From the NCBI GenBank assembly GCA_015055815.1, contig SVHM01000001.1:295774-359773 (forward strand): a stretch of DNA of 64,000 nt. Direction: 5' to 3'. The notes beneath the pieces were generated by a model. It did no database searches. It saw only the letters and a program-made list of their open reading frames with translations, and was not told the DNA's origin. Below, one piece after another: positions 48,868-57,754 of the stretch; the stretch's first letter is position 1; each line of letters begins with the position of its first letter. A program made the translations under genes and the position numbers. Source of the DNA: Clostridiales bacterium (GTDB lineage Bacteria; Bacillota; Clostridia; Christensenellales; UBA1242).

Positions 48868-50784
48868 TTATTCTAATGAATTTTCGTCTATAATTTTAAA
48901 ATAATTATCAAGACTATATACATTTTCACATAACTTTAATGCTTTTGCTCTCATCATAGCCTTAGTTACTTTAGTCTCTTTTGATACATCAATTTCCCCA
49001 CATGCAACAGCTTTAATAACCATTCTCATAGTTATGTCATTAGGATACAATTCATGTACTTTTATATAATGAAATGCTTGATCTATCATTTCATTTGTTA
49101 CCCTTATTTGCTGCCCATTATGCATTATAAAGTTTTCGGATTTATTATACTTGTCCTTATCAAATACACTACCATAATCTCTTTCAAGTTTTCTAGTAAT
49201 TTTATCTGCCCCTTTACCATGAACCAACCCACTAATGTAACTCGATTGATTTCTACTTCCATATGTTTTTATTCTATCATTAATCGTCTTAGCAAGATTT
49301 GGCCTTTTATTTAGTTTAACTATTTCAGCATACTCTTCTATACCTACTAAAAATTTAACTTCATTTTTAGTTAGCATATTACCAATTTTTTCAACATTAT
49401 TTTCAGCAGTGCAATTTAATCTATCGTAATAATATTTAATTACATTTGCAGTAAAGGCATCAGCAATTTTATTATCATAATATTTTTCTGCAATATCTTG
49501 CAATTTTTCAAAAGACATTGTGGAATTCTCTATCATTTCTGAAACAGGCAATTTTTTAAACGCAACACCTTCAATAAATTTTTTCGCATTTATAATATAT
49601 TCTTTCTGTCTAACTAACCTTTGTTCTTTCCACACTTCAGCAAAATGACTATCTTCTTCAGCAAGTAAATTTAACATTTCTTCAAAGCCTTTTGCATTAT
49701 CAATTCCATACTTCCAACAAAACATACCAATAGTCATGTTTTCTTTAATCAACTTGTATGCAATTTTGATATACTCTTCTTTTGAATAAATTGGAATTTT
49801 ACCAATTCGAAAGAATGTTTTCAACTCACCAAAATCATCATACCACTTGTCTTTGTCTGTCTCAGCCAATTGTTTAATTTGTTTTTTTTCTTCTTTTTTT
49901 AGTTTATCCAACTCAACTTCAGATAGACATAATTCAACATATTGTTTTAAACATCCTGGTAATGTCTCTAAGTCTACATTTCCATATCTTTCTATAATTT
50001 CTTCATTGGAAAAAGTAACTCTTTTGCGCGATTTTGTCTTAGTTGAATAGTACTTAATAAGCCCCCAAAACGCATTTGTATTATATTTAGCAAAAAATTC
50101 TAAAATTTCCCACTTATTTTCTTCAGTAGCTTTATACATTATTACTTGTGGACTAGTTAAATGTTCCCATCTACCCCTTATACCTTTTTCAAGTTTCTCT
50201 TCCATTTCTGCTAAATCTTTGGAAATACTAGGAACATTCCGTTGAGATAACAATATATCATAAAAAATTGAATTTCCAATTGCAGTTATCAATATCATAT
50301 CTTTATAATAATCATAATGCTTAATCATTTCAACATATGCCAATTTTTTATTTTGAGATTGCACACTACCATCATTAAAACCCCTATCAATAAGAGCAAA
50401 ATACATATCTTGATTATGCTCTTCAAAGTATCTCATTTTATGCACAAATAAGTTTCCAAAAGCAAAGCCATATCTCACACCCATTGGTAGATTAAAAATA
50501 AAATCAGCATCATTTGAGTTTTGCCATACTGGATCTGCAAAGTCTACAACCAACTGCCTTGCAGGAGTTATTTTTTCAGCATTTGACCAGTAATAATTAG
50601 TCATATTTGCCACTTCGTCTGGCGTATAAAAGCCCGATTTAAGCAAATCTCCCACTATCTTTTCATCATCAGCCACATCACAAAAGTAGCAAAGCGCAGT
50701 TGATTTAGCCCATGGTTTCTGTTTCAGACAATCAATTACTTCTTGTGCAGAAGTCGCTTTTCTCCAATCTTTTAATTTTCCCAC
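48868..50784 (-). CDS. Unknown large helical protein (638 aa), GTG start
   Basis: GTG at 50784, AGGGG upstream within the previous small gene. Entirely helical by pattern; N-terminal half contains CYFCDVADDEKIV and FDIADPVWQN-like stretches, C-terminal part basic (KLERDYGSVFDKDKYNKSEN). The stretch EEIIERYGNVDLETLPGCLK and repeated KFIEGVAFKKLPVSEMIEN suggest helical repeats. No catalytic motif or family recognised. Coupled to the 51-aa gene before it. Confidence 0.65.
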   Translation of the reverse strand: MGKLKDWRKATSAQEVIDCLKQKPWAKSTALCYFCDVADDEKIVGDLLKSGFYTPDEVANMTNYYWSNAEKITPARQLVVDFADPVWQNSNDADFIFNLPMGVRYGFAFGNLFVHKMRYFEEHNQDMYFALIDRGFNDGSVQSQNKKLAYVEMIKHYDYYKDMILITAIGNSIFYDILLSQRNVPSISKDLAEMEEKLEKGIRGRWEHLTSPQVIMYKATEENKWEILEFFAKYNTNAFWGLIKYYSTKTKSRKRVTFSNEEIIERYGNVDLETLPGCLKQYVELCLSEVELDKLKKEEKKQIKQLAETDKDKWYDDFGELKTFFRIGKIPIYSKEEYIKIAYKLIKENMTIGMFCWKYGIDNAKGFEEMLNLLAEEDSHFAEVWKEQRLVRQKEYIINAKKFIEGVAFKKLPVSEMIENSTMSFEKLQDIAEKYYDNKIADAFTANVIKYYYDRLNCTAENNVEKIGNMLTKNEVKFLVGIEEYAEIVKLNKRPNLAKTINDRIKTYGSRNQSSYISGLVHGKGADKITRKLERDYGSVFDKDKYNKSENFIMHNGQQIRVTNEMIDQAFHYIKVHELYPNDITMRMVIKAVACGEIDVSKETKVTKAMMRAKALKLCENVYSLDNYFKIIDENSLE

Positions 50785-50785
50785 A

Positions 50786-50941
50786 CTATTCCCCTTTCTT
50801 CTCTATTAAGTTATTTTTCAAATCTTCCAAATAAGTAATAAATTGATCTAATTCATCATAGTCCAATGTATCAATTAAATTTTCATTCTCTTTAAGCATA
50901 ATAATTAAATGGTCAAATTTTGCATTTCTTTTAAACTCCAT
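50786..50941 (-). CDS. Small protein upstream of and coupled to the 638-aa gene (51 aa)
   Basis: MEFKRNAKFDHLIIMLKENE, helical and acidic; stop TAG ends one nt before the GTG of the next gene. GGAGG about 6 nt before the ATG. Unknown, likely a partner of the large protein. Confidence 0.65.
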   Translation of the reverse strand: MEFKRNAKFDHLIIMLKENENLIDTLDYDELDQFITYLEDLKNNLIEKKGE

Positions 50942-51048
50942 ATTTCCTCCATTATTACAAATTATATCATATTATCTGTATATTTGCAATATCAAACTTC
51001 CAAAAAAAGTGAATTTTTAAGTGTAAACGAAACATTACTTACAAAATA

Positions 51049-51078
51049 AAAACCACTTTAGAATATTCTAAAGCGGTT
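51049..51078 (-). terminator. Terminator of the collagen-like gene
   Basis: Near-palindrome AAACCACTTTAGAAT/ATTCTAAAGCGGTTT followed on the minus strand by a T-rich run (TTTTTATTTTG). Confidence 0.75.
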
Positions 51079-51095
51079 TGCCTAATTTATTTTAT

Positions 51096-51701
<606 letters not shown>

Positions 51702-51768
51702 ATTAACCTCCTTTTGAATACTCAAGGCATAATATGTATGTTTTTATTTTTTTGTTAAAAAGCATAAA

Positions 51769-51793
51769 AAAAGAAGTTTCTTCAACTTCTTTT
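51769..51793 (-). terminator. Terminator of the sugar kinase gene
   Basis: AAAAGAAGTT/AACTTCTTTT stem with a short loop, 13 nt past the stop at 51806 and followed by TTTTTTATGC on the minus strand. Confidence 0.75.
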
Positions 51794-51805
51794 ATTGACA
51801 TACTA

Positions 51806-52918
51806 TTAATATGAATCTCTTTCATTTGCACATTCTTCAACAATGTTTCTCATTTCGTTAAATTTTCTAAGCATATCTTCAGCTAATGCCAATTGACATT
51901 TTGCTCTATCTAAATTATGCTCTGGATATTTTGTACCGAAGTAATTATCCCCATCAATGTAATCGGTTAAAAATCTCAAACCACATTCGATTGTCATAGT
52001 TAACGCACCAAGAGAAAGTGTTTCTATTTCCGTCTTAGTAAGACTATCTCCAACACCATCTAAGAAACCTTTTGTAAATGCTCTATATTTATTCAAATCA
52101 ATTCTAACATTTGCTAAATCTGTACTATCTTCAGCTTGTGTATTTGAAGCAAATCTCATCGCATCCCCAAAATCATGTCCAACAAGTCCAGGCATTACAG
52201 TATCTAAATCAATCACGCAAAGTGGTTCATTAGTTTCTTCATCAACTAAAACATTATTAAGCTTTGTATCATTATGTGTAACTCTTAAAGGAAGAGCACC
52301 ATTGTCTAACATTGTTTGCATTTGACATGCAATATGTTCAAATCTCAAATATTCTTTAATTACAGACTCAACACCATCTTTCCTTCCAACTGGGTCTTTT
52401 TCTAAAACTTCTTTGAAAGCTTCATATCTCTTTGGAGTATTATGAAAGTTAGGAATAGTTTCAAAAAGCTCATGGCTTGGATAATCACTAAGCATTGTTT
52501 GAAATTCACCAAACGCCCTACCAGCACCTTCTAATACTTTTTCATTTGGAATATCATAAGTAATTGAGTTATCAATAAAATCATACATTCTCCAATAACC
52601 ATTATTGTCGTCAACCACATAATAATTACCATCAGGAGCTTGTTTAAAATTTAAAACTCTTCTACTAGCATCACATCCCGCCTCTTCGTACTTATCTCTA
52701 ATAAATGCAGTAACATTAGCAATATTATCCATAACTTCTACTGGCTTCTTAAATACATTTGTATTTATCTTTTGAAGAACATATTTTTTCTCTTCACCAT
52801 CTTCTTGCATTGTAACCAAGCAAGTAGTGTTTATAAGTCCACTTTTAAACATTTTAAAATCAACAAACTCGCCCGGAATTTCAAATTTATCAATCATTTC
52901 AGTAATTTTTTTAATCAT
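51806..52918 (-). CDS. N-acetylhexosamine 1-kinase-like phosphotransferase
   Basis: 370 aa, start at MIKKITEM with GTGGGG before it. APH-fold kinase: YVLQKINTNVF (nucleotide-binding Lys), RVTHNDTKLNNVLVD (catalytic loop, HNDxxxxN) and CVIDLDTVMPG (metal-binding D). These follow the NahK pattern of enzymes that phosphorylate GlcNAc/GalNAc at C1 for mucin/milk glycan salvage. Substrate is not proven. Monocistronic with a terminator. Confidence 0.85.
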   Translation of the reverse strand: MIKKITEMIDKFEIPGEFVDFKMFKSGLINTTCLVTMQEDGEEKKYVLQKINTNVFKKPVEVMDNIANVTAFIRDKYEEAGCDASRRVLNFKQAPDGNYYVVDDNNGYWRMYDFIDNSITYDIPNEKVLEGAGRAFGEFQTMLSDYPSHELFETIPNFHNTPKRYEAFKEVLEKDPVGRKDGVESVIKEYLRFEHIACQMQTMLDNGALPLRVTHNDTKLNNVLVDEETNEPLCVIDLDTVMPGLVGHDFGDAMRFASNTQAEDSTDLANVRIDLNKYRAFTKGFLDGVGDSLTKTEIETLSLGALTMTIECGLRFLTDYIDGDNYFGTKYPEHNLDRAKCQLALAEDMLRKFNEMRNIVEECANERDSY

Positions 52919-53008
52919 AATATACCCCACATCCATTTTTTACGTACATTCATTATATCACAGCAAATAACAAATGTAAATACCCAATTTTTAAATTCAA
53001 CTTATTAA

Positions 53009-53341
53009 AATTTACAATTATTTAAGTTTGAATTAAAAAACAAAGTTGACATGCCTAAATACGTAGACTTTGTCATGGAAAAAGCTGACCAATTAGGAGT
53101 TGGTGCAGAAGGACTTTTCTCAACGGGTGAAGAAAAAGAAAAAAATAAAGAAAATGGTAGCGTTGAAATAGTTGTTAAATTTGATAAATACTTAAACATA
53201 ATTGGTTTAGATATGACCCTACATCTTGTAACTCATGAAAATGGTGACTACTCTGGACTATATAAATCTACAATAAATATTTCAAAATACTCTCAAGATA
53301 TAACCCCACCCGACTGGTTTAACCAATCAGATTTTGAATAA
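53009..53341 (+). pseudogene. Plus-strand gene remnant (C-terminal fragment)
   Basis: The frame is open from 53009; the first ATG is at 53051 (96 aa, MPKYVDFVMEKADQLGVGAE) but no RBS precedes either position, while a good terminator follows. Text of the protein (VEIVVKFDKYLNIIGLDMTL, THENGDYSGLYKSTINIS) resembles the C-terminal end of a secreted or lipoprotein beta domain. A truncated gene whose 5' part is gone is more likely than a complete one. Confidence 0.45.
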
Positions 53342-53351
53342 AAAAAAAATT

Positions 53352-53388
53352 AAGTTTGAAGTAATTTTCACACGAAATCTTCAAACTT
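53352..53388. terminator. Terminator after the plus-strand fragment
   Basis: AAGTTTGAAG/CTTCAAACTT stem, flanked by A9 on the left and T6 on the right. Confidence 0.75.
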
Positions 53389-53411
53389 TTTTATTTATAG
53401 TATCCTATCAA

Positions 53412-53437
53412 AAAAGTGCAACGTTTGTTGCACTTTT
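53412..53437 (-). terminator. Terminator of the 71-aa gene
   Basis: AAAAGTGCAA/TTGCACTTTT perfect 10-bp stem, 6-nt loop, and T-run on the minus strand; 43 nt beyond the stop at 53481. Confidence 0.75.
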
Positions 53438-53480
53438 ATTGACTTAAATTTTTTAATCTAAGCATTTAACATTAAATTTT

Positions 53481-53696
53481 TTATTCTTGAATATTTTTAC
53501 ACATTTCAGTTAAGATTTTTGTCTTTAACAAAACATCATCAATGAAAACAATTTCATCATTTTTATTTTCAACTATTTCAAAATCACTATCATTATCAAC
53601 ACACAAAATTTGATAATATAGTTTGTTATTCACCCTTAACTCATTAGTAATAATATATTTTTTTCCATTACTTAGCGTTATTGCCTTAAAATTCAT
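53481..53696 (-). CDS. Small beta-rich protein (71 aa)
   Basis: MNFKAITLSNGKKYIITNEL... with YYQILCVDNDSDFEIVEN resembles DUF1292-like small proteins in its strand pattern, although shorter. Cotranscribed with the 180-aa gene 15 nt upstream. Unknown function. Confidence 0.65.
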   Translation of the reverse strand: MNFKAITLSNGKKYIITNELRVNNKLYYQILCVDNDSDFEIVENKNDEIVFIDDVLLKTKILTEMCKNIQE

Positions 53697-53711
53697 AAAA
53701 CGTTATTTCCC

Positions 53712-54254
53712 TTATAATTCCATATCTGCATTATTTTCATTCACTAAAACATTTAGTCTTTTCTCAACTTCGTCAAGAGCTTCTTTTTTGTAAATATGAT
53801 CATACATTTGTTTGGTAGCCAATTTATTCATTATACTACCACCATCTTTTTCAAAATTCAAAACTGAAACCCCTGTGCTAACAGCACCTAAGCCCATAGC
53901 AACACTCGAAAGTATACTTGCTACAGATGGCCCAGAAATTAAAGTTGTTGATGTAGCTAAACCCAAACAACCAACCAAAACAGACGCCAAACCAACACCA
54001 CCCAACGCAAGATTTTTCATTTGATCATCACCAATTTCACTAGCAGCACTAAATACAAAATCACCGATTTCGTTAAATCTAGCTAATCTATTCTTTTCTT
54101 TTTCTACTCTCTTAAGAAGTTTCGAATAAACTTGTTGTTTTTCTTCTTCTGAAAGTTGAGAATTATTTTCAACTATACTAATTTTTTCACTATATCTACT
54201 CTCAATGTCTTTGCCTTTCTCTTGAGATTTTTTATAAATTTCATCAATATTCAT
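53712..54254 (-). CDS. Membrane-associated coiled-coil protein (180 aa)
   Basis: A charged coiled-coil N-terminus (about 1-65), two hydrophobic Gly/Ala-rich hairpin segments (GVGLASVLVGCLGLATSTTL, SILSSVAMGLGAVSTGVSVL; about 85-130), then a charged tail. This is the plan of pore-forming or membrane-stress effectors, but no signature is visible. Unknown. Confidence 0.6.
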   Translation of the reverse strand: MNIDEIYKKSQEKGKDIESRYSEKISIVENNSQLSEEEKQQVYSKLLKRVEKEKNRLARFNEIGDFVFSAASEIGDDQMKNLALGGVGLASVLVGCLGLATSTTLISGPSVASILSSVAMGLGAVSTGVSVLNFEKDGGSIMNKLATKQMYDHIYKKEALDEVEKRLNVLVNENNADMEL

Positions 54255-54599
54255 AAAACCACCTCTAGTTTATTACAATAAGTGTACCATATTTATACTT
54301 ATATGTCAAGTAAAATATATTTAACAAAATATAACTCATGCCAAATAAAATTACACTATTATGCAAACTAAATTTTATCGATAAATAAAGGCAAATTTTA
54401 TAAAATTAAATTAAGATTTTAAAGCGAACAAAATAAAAAAACAACCCTTTAAATAATAAAATTAAAAACTCAACATAATCACTTAGTCACTTCACAACTT
54501 TTTCTAATTTTGAAAGTGAACAAGTTGGAAAATCAAAATTTATTCTTCACCTTCTCTACCTATATCAATTATGCATTTTAATTTATCTAAACTTGCATT
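54255..54599. other. Gene-free AT-rich stretch
   Basis: No ORF with an RBS. Nothing clear beyond AT-rich runs; the promoter of the 180-aa gene should lie at its left side. It ends at the first copy of the cassette tail repeat. Confidence 0.5.
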
Positions 54600-54681
54600 T
54601 TTACAACTCAACCCATTAAATTTTACAAGCATAGAAACTTGCAAATTTTGTGAATTTTGAGAGTGCTAAATATTCAAAAAC
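54600..54681 (-). repeat. Cassette tail repeat, copy 1 (diverged)
   Basis: Core GCACTCTCAAAATTC, AAAATTTGCAAG and GTAAAATTTAATG on the minus strand directly after the methyltransferase stop. Same order as in copies 55729-55886 and 56613-56772; this one lacks the distal half ending in the tRNA-end-like motif. Confidence 0.65.
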
Positions 54682-54690
54682 AAATATTTT

Positions 54691-55362
54691 CTATTTAGTA
54701 GCAACTAATTCAGTTAAATAATTAGGTTTTGATGATTTGTTTTTTTCAGTTCTTTCGTAATCAGTATATAGGTATTCCCGATAAGATTCTAGACTATTTA
54801 TAATAAAATTATGTTCTTTTAATAATTGCTTTAATTGTTCTTCAGATAAAAATTGTCTCTTTCTTATAACTTCTTTCTTCCATTGTTCATAGTAAGTAGT
54901 TATATTTGTTTCTTCATCATAAGAAATAACAAACTCTGGCTTTGTCAACTCCCACTCCTTATTATTTCTAGCAACAACAAAAAAGATACCGCCAGGCTTT
55001 AATACACGATAAATTTCTTTTAATGCATCTTGTAATTGTTGCTTATTTAAATAATGCAAAACTAACCTAGCATAAACAAAATCAAAAGTATTATTTTCAT
55101 AAGACATCGGCTTAGATACATCTTCTAATTTTAATTCAATTCTATTATGCTCTTCATATTGCTCAAGCTTTTCTCTAGAAAACTCTAAACCTTTTTCATC
55201 AATAGTTGTTGCAATAACTCTTGCATTAGGGCAAATTTGTGCCATTTTTAATTCGGCAATACCACCAGTGCTTATTCCTATAGATAGAATATTCTTCATT
55301 TCTTGATTTAAGAGTTTTAGTCCACGACTTTCACTTTTTGAACTTTTAAAAGTGTTTTCCAT
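54691..55362 (-). CDS. SAM-dependent methyltransferase (class I, 223 aa)
   Basis: Rossmann-type: SIGISTGGIAELKMAQICP (SAM motif I), EDVSKPMSYENNTFDFVYARLVLHYL (motif IV region), IYRVLKPGGIFFVVARNN (motif VI). Small-molecule type; substrate unknown. Sits in the last cassette of the tRNA-Asn chain, with its own promoter (55392-55420) whose -35 lies in the shared head repeat. The N-terminus before the SAM motif is short. Confidence 0.85.
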   Translation of the reverse strand: MENTFKSSKSESRGLKLLNQEMKNILSIGISTGGIAELKMAQICPNARVIATTIDEKGLEFSREKLEQYEEHNRIELKLEDVSKPMSYENNTFDFVYARLVLHYLNKQQLQDALKEIYRVLKPGGIFFVVARNNKEWELTKPEFVISYDEETNITTYYEQWKKEVIRKRQFLSEEQLKQLLKEHNFIINSLESYREYLYTDYERTEKNKSSKPNYLTELVATK

Positions 55363-55391
55363 TAATATTATTTTAATCTCCTTATAAAATA

Positions 55392-55420
55392 ATTATAGCA
55401 TAATTTATATATAATTCCAA
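55392..55420 (-). promoter_or_regulatory. Promoter of the methyltransferase cassette
   Basis: -35 TTGGAA (55420-55415), 17-bp spacer, -10 TATAAT (55397-55392). The -35 lies in the shared TTTTGTTTTGCTTGGAAT head end. Confidence 0.7.
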
Positions 55421-55432
55421 GCAAAACAAAAA

Positions 55433-55486
55433 GCTCTAAGCAAATTGCTTAGAGCATATTTGGTTACTCTAAGTAAGGGCTCGTCT
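55433..55486 (-). repeat. Cassette head: terminator plus degenerate tRNA 3' end
   Basis: GCTCTAAGC/GCTTAGAGC hairpin (55433-55455, identical stem to the one after tRNA-Asn) preceded on the minus strand by GACGAGCCCTTACTTAGAGTAACCA (55486-55461 region), which resembles the T-loop/acceptor/CCA end of tRNA-Asn. No cloverleaf can be completed upstream. Confidence 0.65.
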
Positions 55487-55728
55487 ATGTGACCGTAAGG
55501 TCATATATGTCCGAATACTTGCTTTGTGATTTTATAAACATTAATTACTAAATTTGCTTTCCTATTATATATTTTATAGTATTATTCGGTAACCACGTGT
55601 GGCACGAAGTGACGGGGTCCCTACTACCAATGTAGGTTTGTTGCAAGTATTTGTTGCAAAACTGATGAAATCAGTTAAGAACTACTTGAGCAACAAAAAA
55701 GCACAACATTACTGTTGTGCTAATTTTT
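55487..55728 (-). other. Cassette body without recognisable gene
   Basis: A stretch of about 240 bp between two tRNA-end-like motifs. It has a terminator hairpin AGCACAACA/TGTTGTGCT (55701-55722) at its start and no RBS-supported ORF on the minus strand. The plus-strand ORF across it (55599-55802) runs through repeat sequence and is not considered real. Either an empty cassette or one with a decayed gene. Confidence 0.5.
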
Positions 55729-55886
55729 GGCTCCTCAAGCCCGTTTTGTCGCATATCCGCAACAGAAGTGTTATGCAATTATTATTTAATGGCAAGTTTT
55801 AACCACTTTTTTCAATTCAAATCATTAAACTTTACAAGTGTGAAAACTTGCAAATTTTATAAATTTTGAGAGTGTAAAGGTTGAAA
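55729..55886 (-). repeat. Cassette tail repeat, copy 2 (full)
   Basis: About 158 bp, begins just after the amidohydrolase stop with CCTTTACACTCTCAAAATT and ends CGGGCTTGAGGAGCCA, the acceptor end of tRNA-Asn. The distal half (GCCATTAAATAATAATTGCA...) is nearly identical to copy 3. Confidence 0.8.
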
Positions 55887-55888
55887 AA

Positions 55889-56524
55889 TTAAGGTTTTAT
55901 ACTTTTTATCCAATCAGTTAAAATTGTTAGTAGGACTTTATATCGATCAAAGTTTTCTTTCCTATTAGTAATAGAACAATTAATTTCAATTTGCAATGTC
56001 CAAATATTAAACTGATTATTAATAGAGCCTGACAATGTGTGACTACCAGCCATATAAGGTTGGTCAATTGAAACAATAAAATTATTATCAACCAATCTTT
56101 GTTGCAAATCGTCTAACAAGTCAACATTACTTATAGTATTTTTACCCAAGTGAGTGCCTAAATTAATATCACACTCTCTATTAGGTGCCAATCCGTGAAT
56201 ATCAATTAAATATTTTATTTTATGTTGTTTTATTAAATTTATAAGGTTTTCCTTATATCTACTTTTCTCATCAAAATTTGCATCATCACAATTATTTTTA
56301 GTTTTTGCAATTAAAAAACTGTCTGTATGCTTTTGTAAAAACAATGCAGTAGTCAAAGACCCAATTTCACTATGCTTTGGTTTTCCCAATCTAACTTGAG
56401 ATACTCCGTGTGGGGCAGAAAGTAAAATGTTGTTATTTCCATTTATTACAACATTGTCTTTATTTTTATTAATTACTAAAAAATTTATTCTTTCATTATG
56501 TAATTGTTTAAACGTATATTTCAT
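55889..56524 (-). CDS. N-formylglutamate amidohydrolase-like protein (211 aa)
   Basis: FGase fold: LLSAPHGVSQVR (about 32-43), YLIDIHGLAPNRECDINLG (metal site His in IDIHG) and TLQIEIN near the end (metal Glu/substrate Arg region). The family hydrolyses formylglutamate or peptide-like formyl/acyl bonds; substrate here unknown. Carried in a single-gene cassette with its own promoter (56534-56562). Confidence 0.75.
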   Translation of the reverse strand: MKYTFKQLHNERINFLVINKNKDNVVINGNNNILLSAPHGVSQVRLGKPKHSEIGSLTTALFLQKHTDSFLIAKTKNNCDDANFDEKSRYKENLINLIKQHKIKYLIDIHGLAPNRECDINLGTHLGKNTISNVDLLDDLQQRLVDNNFIVSIDQPYMAGSHTLSGSINNQFNIWTLQIEINCSITNRKENFDRYKVLLTILTDWIKSIKP

Positions 56525-56533
56525 AACATTGAA

Positions 56534-56562
56534 ATTGTATCAAATTTAATAGAAATACACAA
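56534..56562 (-). promoter_or_regulatory. Promoter of the amidohydrolase cassette
   Basis: -35 TTGTGT (56562-56557), 17 bp, -10 TACAAT (56539-56534) on the minus strand. Confidence 0.55.
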
Positions 56563-56584
56563 ATAATTATACACAAAACAAAAA

Positions 56585-56607
56585 AGTCCAAGCAGTTTGC
56601 TTGAACT
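56585..56607 (-). terminator. Cassette head hairpin (amidohydrolase cassette)
   Basis: AGTCCAAGCA/TGCTTGAACT (9 of 10), 3-nt loop, then TTTTTTGTTTTG on the minus strand; directly follows the tRNA-end-like TTGAGGAGCCA. Confidence 0.75.
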
Positions 56608-56612
56608 CGTTT

Positions 56613-56772
56613 TGGCTCCTCAAGCCCGTTTTGTCTCACATCCGCATCACAAGTGTTATGCAATTATTATTTAATGGCAAATTTTAGCCACTTTTCACAA
56701 CTCAAATCATAAAACTTTACAAGTGTGAAAAATTGCAAATTTTACGAATTTTGAGAGTGTAAAGGTTGAAGT
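56613..56772 (-). repeat. Cassette tail repeat, copy 3 (full)
   Basis: About 160 bp directly after the peptidase E stop, same order as copy 2, ending CGGGCTTGAGGAGCCA. Between copies 2 and 3 only scattered differences are visible by eye. Confidence 0.8.
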
Positions 56773-57516
56773 TTAATCTTTTACTACCAAATCATCAATA
56801 CTACCAGATTCTTTTATTTGAGTTTTTACATATTGTTTATTCTGCCAATAACATTTCCAAGCATTTACCGCATCTTTGCTTTTTAAGATTTCATATTTAT
56901 CGCCATCTATTTTTAGAGCTGTACAATTTTCAAAAGCCAAAGCAACACCTGTTGTTGTTTTCATCATTCTTTTTAAATCTTCCTGTCTTGCACTCTCAAC
57001 ATCATAGTGTGGACAAAATAATGCATCTACAAAACCCAATCCAGTTACTTTTATTAATTGTGTGGAATTGCTAGTAAATCTACGGGAATCACTATTGCCA
57101 AAATTATGCCAACAAATTCCTCCTGCACTAACTCCGCACAAAACAGTGTCATTATTTCCAGCAACTTCTAACATTTTATCAATCTTGTATTTTCTTAAAA
57201 TGGTCATAAGTCTTAAGGTATTACCACCACCAACATAAATTATATTGGCATTATTTATTTTTTGTTTTACAAGATTCATATCTTGCAAATCTTTTTCTCT
57301 TAAATGCTCACAACTACAACCCAAGTTTGTAAAATTTCTATTGATAATATTATAATAATCTTCAGCACCTTCAGCACTAGATTGTGTAAAAGCAATAAAT
57401 AAAAAATTAGGATTTGATAAATTTGTCATTTTAACAATTTCTTCATCAAACTTTTTAACTTCATACGGTTTTCCAGGACGACCATTTTCGCCACCACCAA
57501 TTGCAACTATTTTCAT
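56773..57516 (-). CDS. Peptidase E-type (S51) serine peptidase (247 aa)
   Basis: Start at MKIVAIGGGENG, AAGGAG 7 nt upstream; the 20 codons before it lack an RBS. Class-I-glutamine-amidotransferase-like fold with the nucleophile elbow CGVSAGGICW (catalytic Ser), IYVGGGNTLRLM and FCPHYD (His). Aspartyl dipeptidase PepE or cyanophycinase-like relatives are possible. Independent promoter 57539-57567 and cassette location. Confidence 0.85.
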   Translation of the reverse strand: MKIVAIGGGENGRPGKPYEVKKFDEEIVKMTNLSNPNFLFIAFTQSSAEGAEDYYNIINRNFTNLGCSCEHLREKDLQDMNLVKQKINNANIIYVGGGNTLRLMTILRKYKIDKMLEVAGNNDTVLCGVSAGGICWHNFGNSDSRRFTSNSTQLIKVTGLGFVDALFCPHYDVESARQEDLKRMMKTTTGVALAFENCTALKIDGDKYEILKSKDAVNAWKCYWQNKQYVKTQIKESGSIDDLVVKD

Positions 57517-57538
57517 TATTTTCTCCTTAATATTAAGT

Positions 57539-57567
57539 ATTATACCAAAAAACTTTATAAAATCCAA
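57539..57567 (-). promoter_or_regulatory. Promoter of the peptidase E cassette
   Basis: -35 TTGGAT (57567-57562), 17 bp, -10 TATAAT (57544-57539). -35 within the shared head end. Confidence 0.7.
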
Positions 57568-57580
57568 GTAAAACAAAAAA

Positions 57581-57634
57581 GTTCAAGCAAACTGTTTGAA
57601 CTTAATTTGGCTCCTTTAAGAAAGGGCTCGTCTA
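57581..57634 (-). repeat. Cassette head: terminator plus degenerate tRNA 3' end
   Basis: Hairpin GTTCAAGC/GTTTGAAC (57581-57601) preceded on the minus strand by GACGAGCCCTTTCTTAAAGG then AGCCA (57634-57608). Same order as at 55433-55486 and as tRNA-Asn with its terminator. Confidence 0.65.
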
Positions 57635-57718
57635 TATGCGTCAGCATATATCTCGTGAGCTGAGTGCTTGCACTCACACAAGCGAACGAGTACCGGTTCG
57701 AGTAGTGTCAAAAAGACA

Positions 57719-57751
57719 CTTTGCAAGTGTAAAAATTGAGAATTCAAGGTT
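57719..57751 (-). repeat. Cassette tail repeat, copy 4 (shortened)
   Basis: AACCTTGAATTCTCAATTTT followed by TACACTTGCAAAG directly after the GNAT stop; equals both ends of the 75-bp core with an internal deletion. Confidence 0.55.
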
Positions 57752-57754
57752 TTA

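Noticed and set aside
53005..53199. Minus-strand ORF of 64 codons
   Set aside because: Shadow of the plus-strand fragment at 53009-53341, with Ser/Phe-rich low-complexity sequence and no RBS.
55433..55735. Additional tRNA genes at the CCA-like motifs
   Set aside because: Only the acceptor/T-loop-like 3' part is present; no D-arm or anticodon arm can be folded upstream.
55599..55802. Plus-strand ORF of 67 codons
   Set aside because: It runs through the tail repeat and the tRNA-end-like sequence, has no RBS, and similar readings arise at other copies of the repeat; it is a by-product of the repeat.
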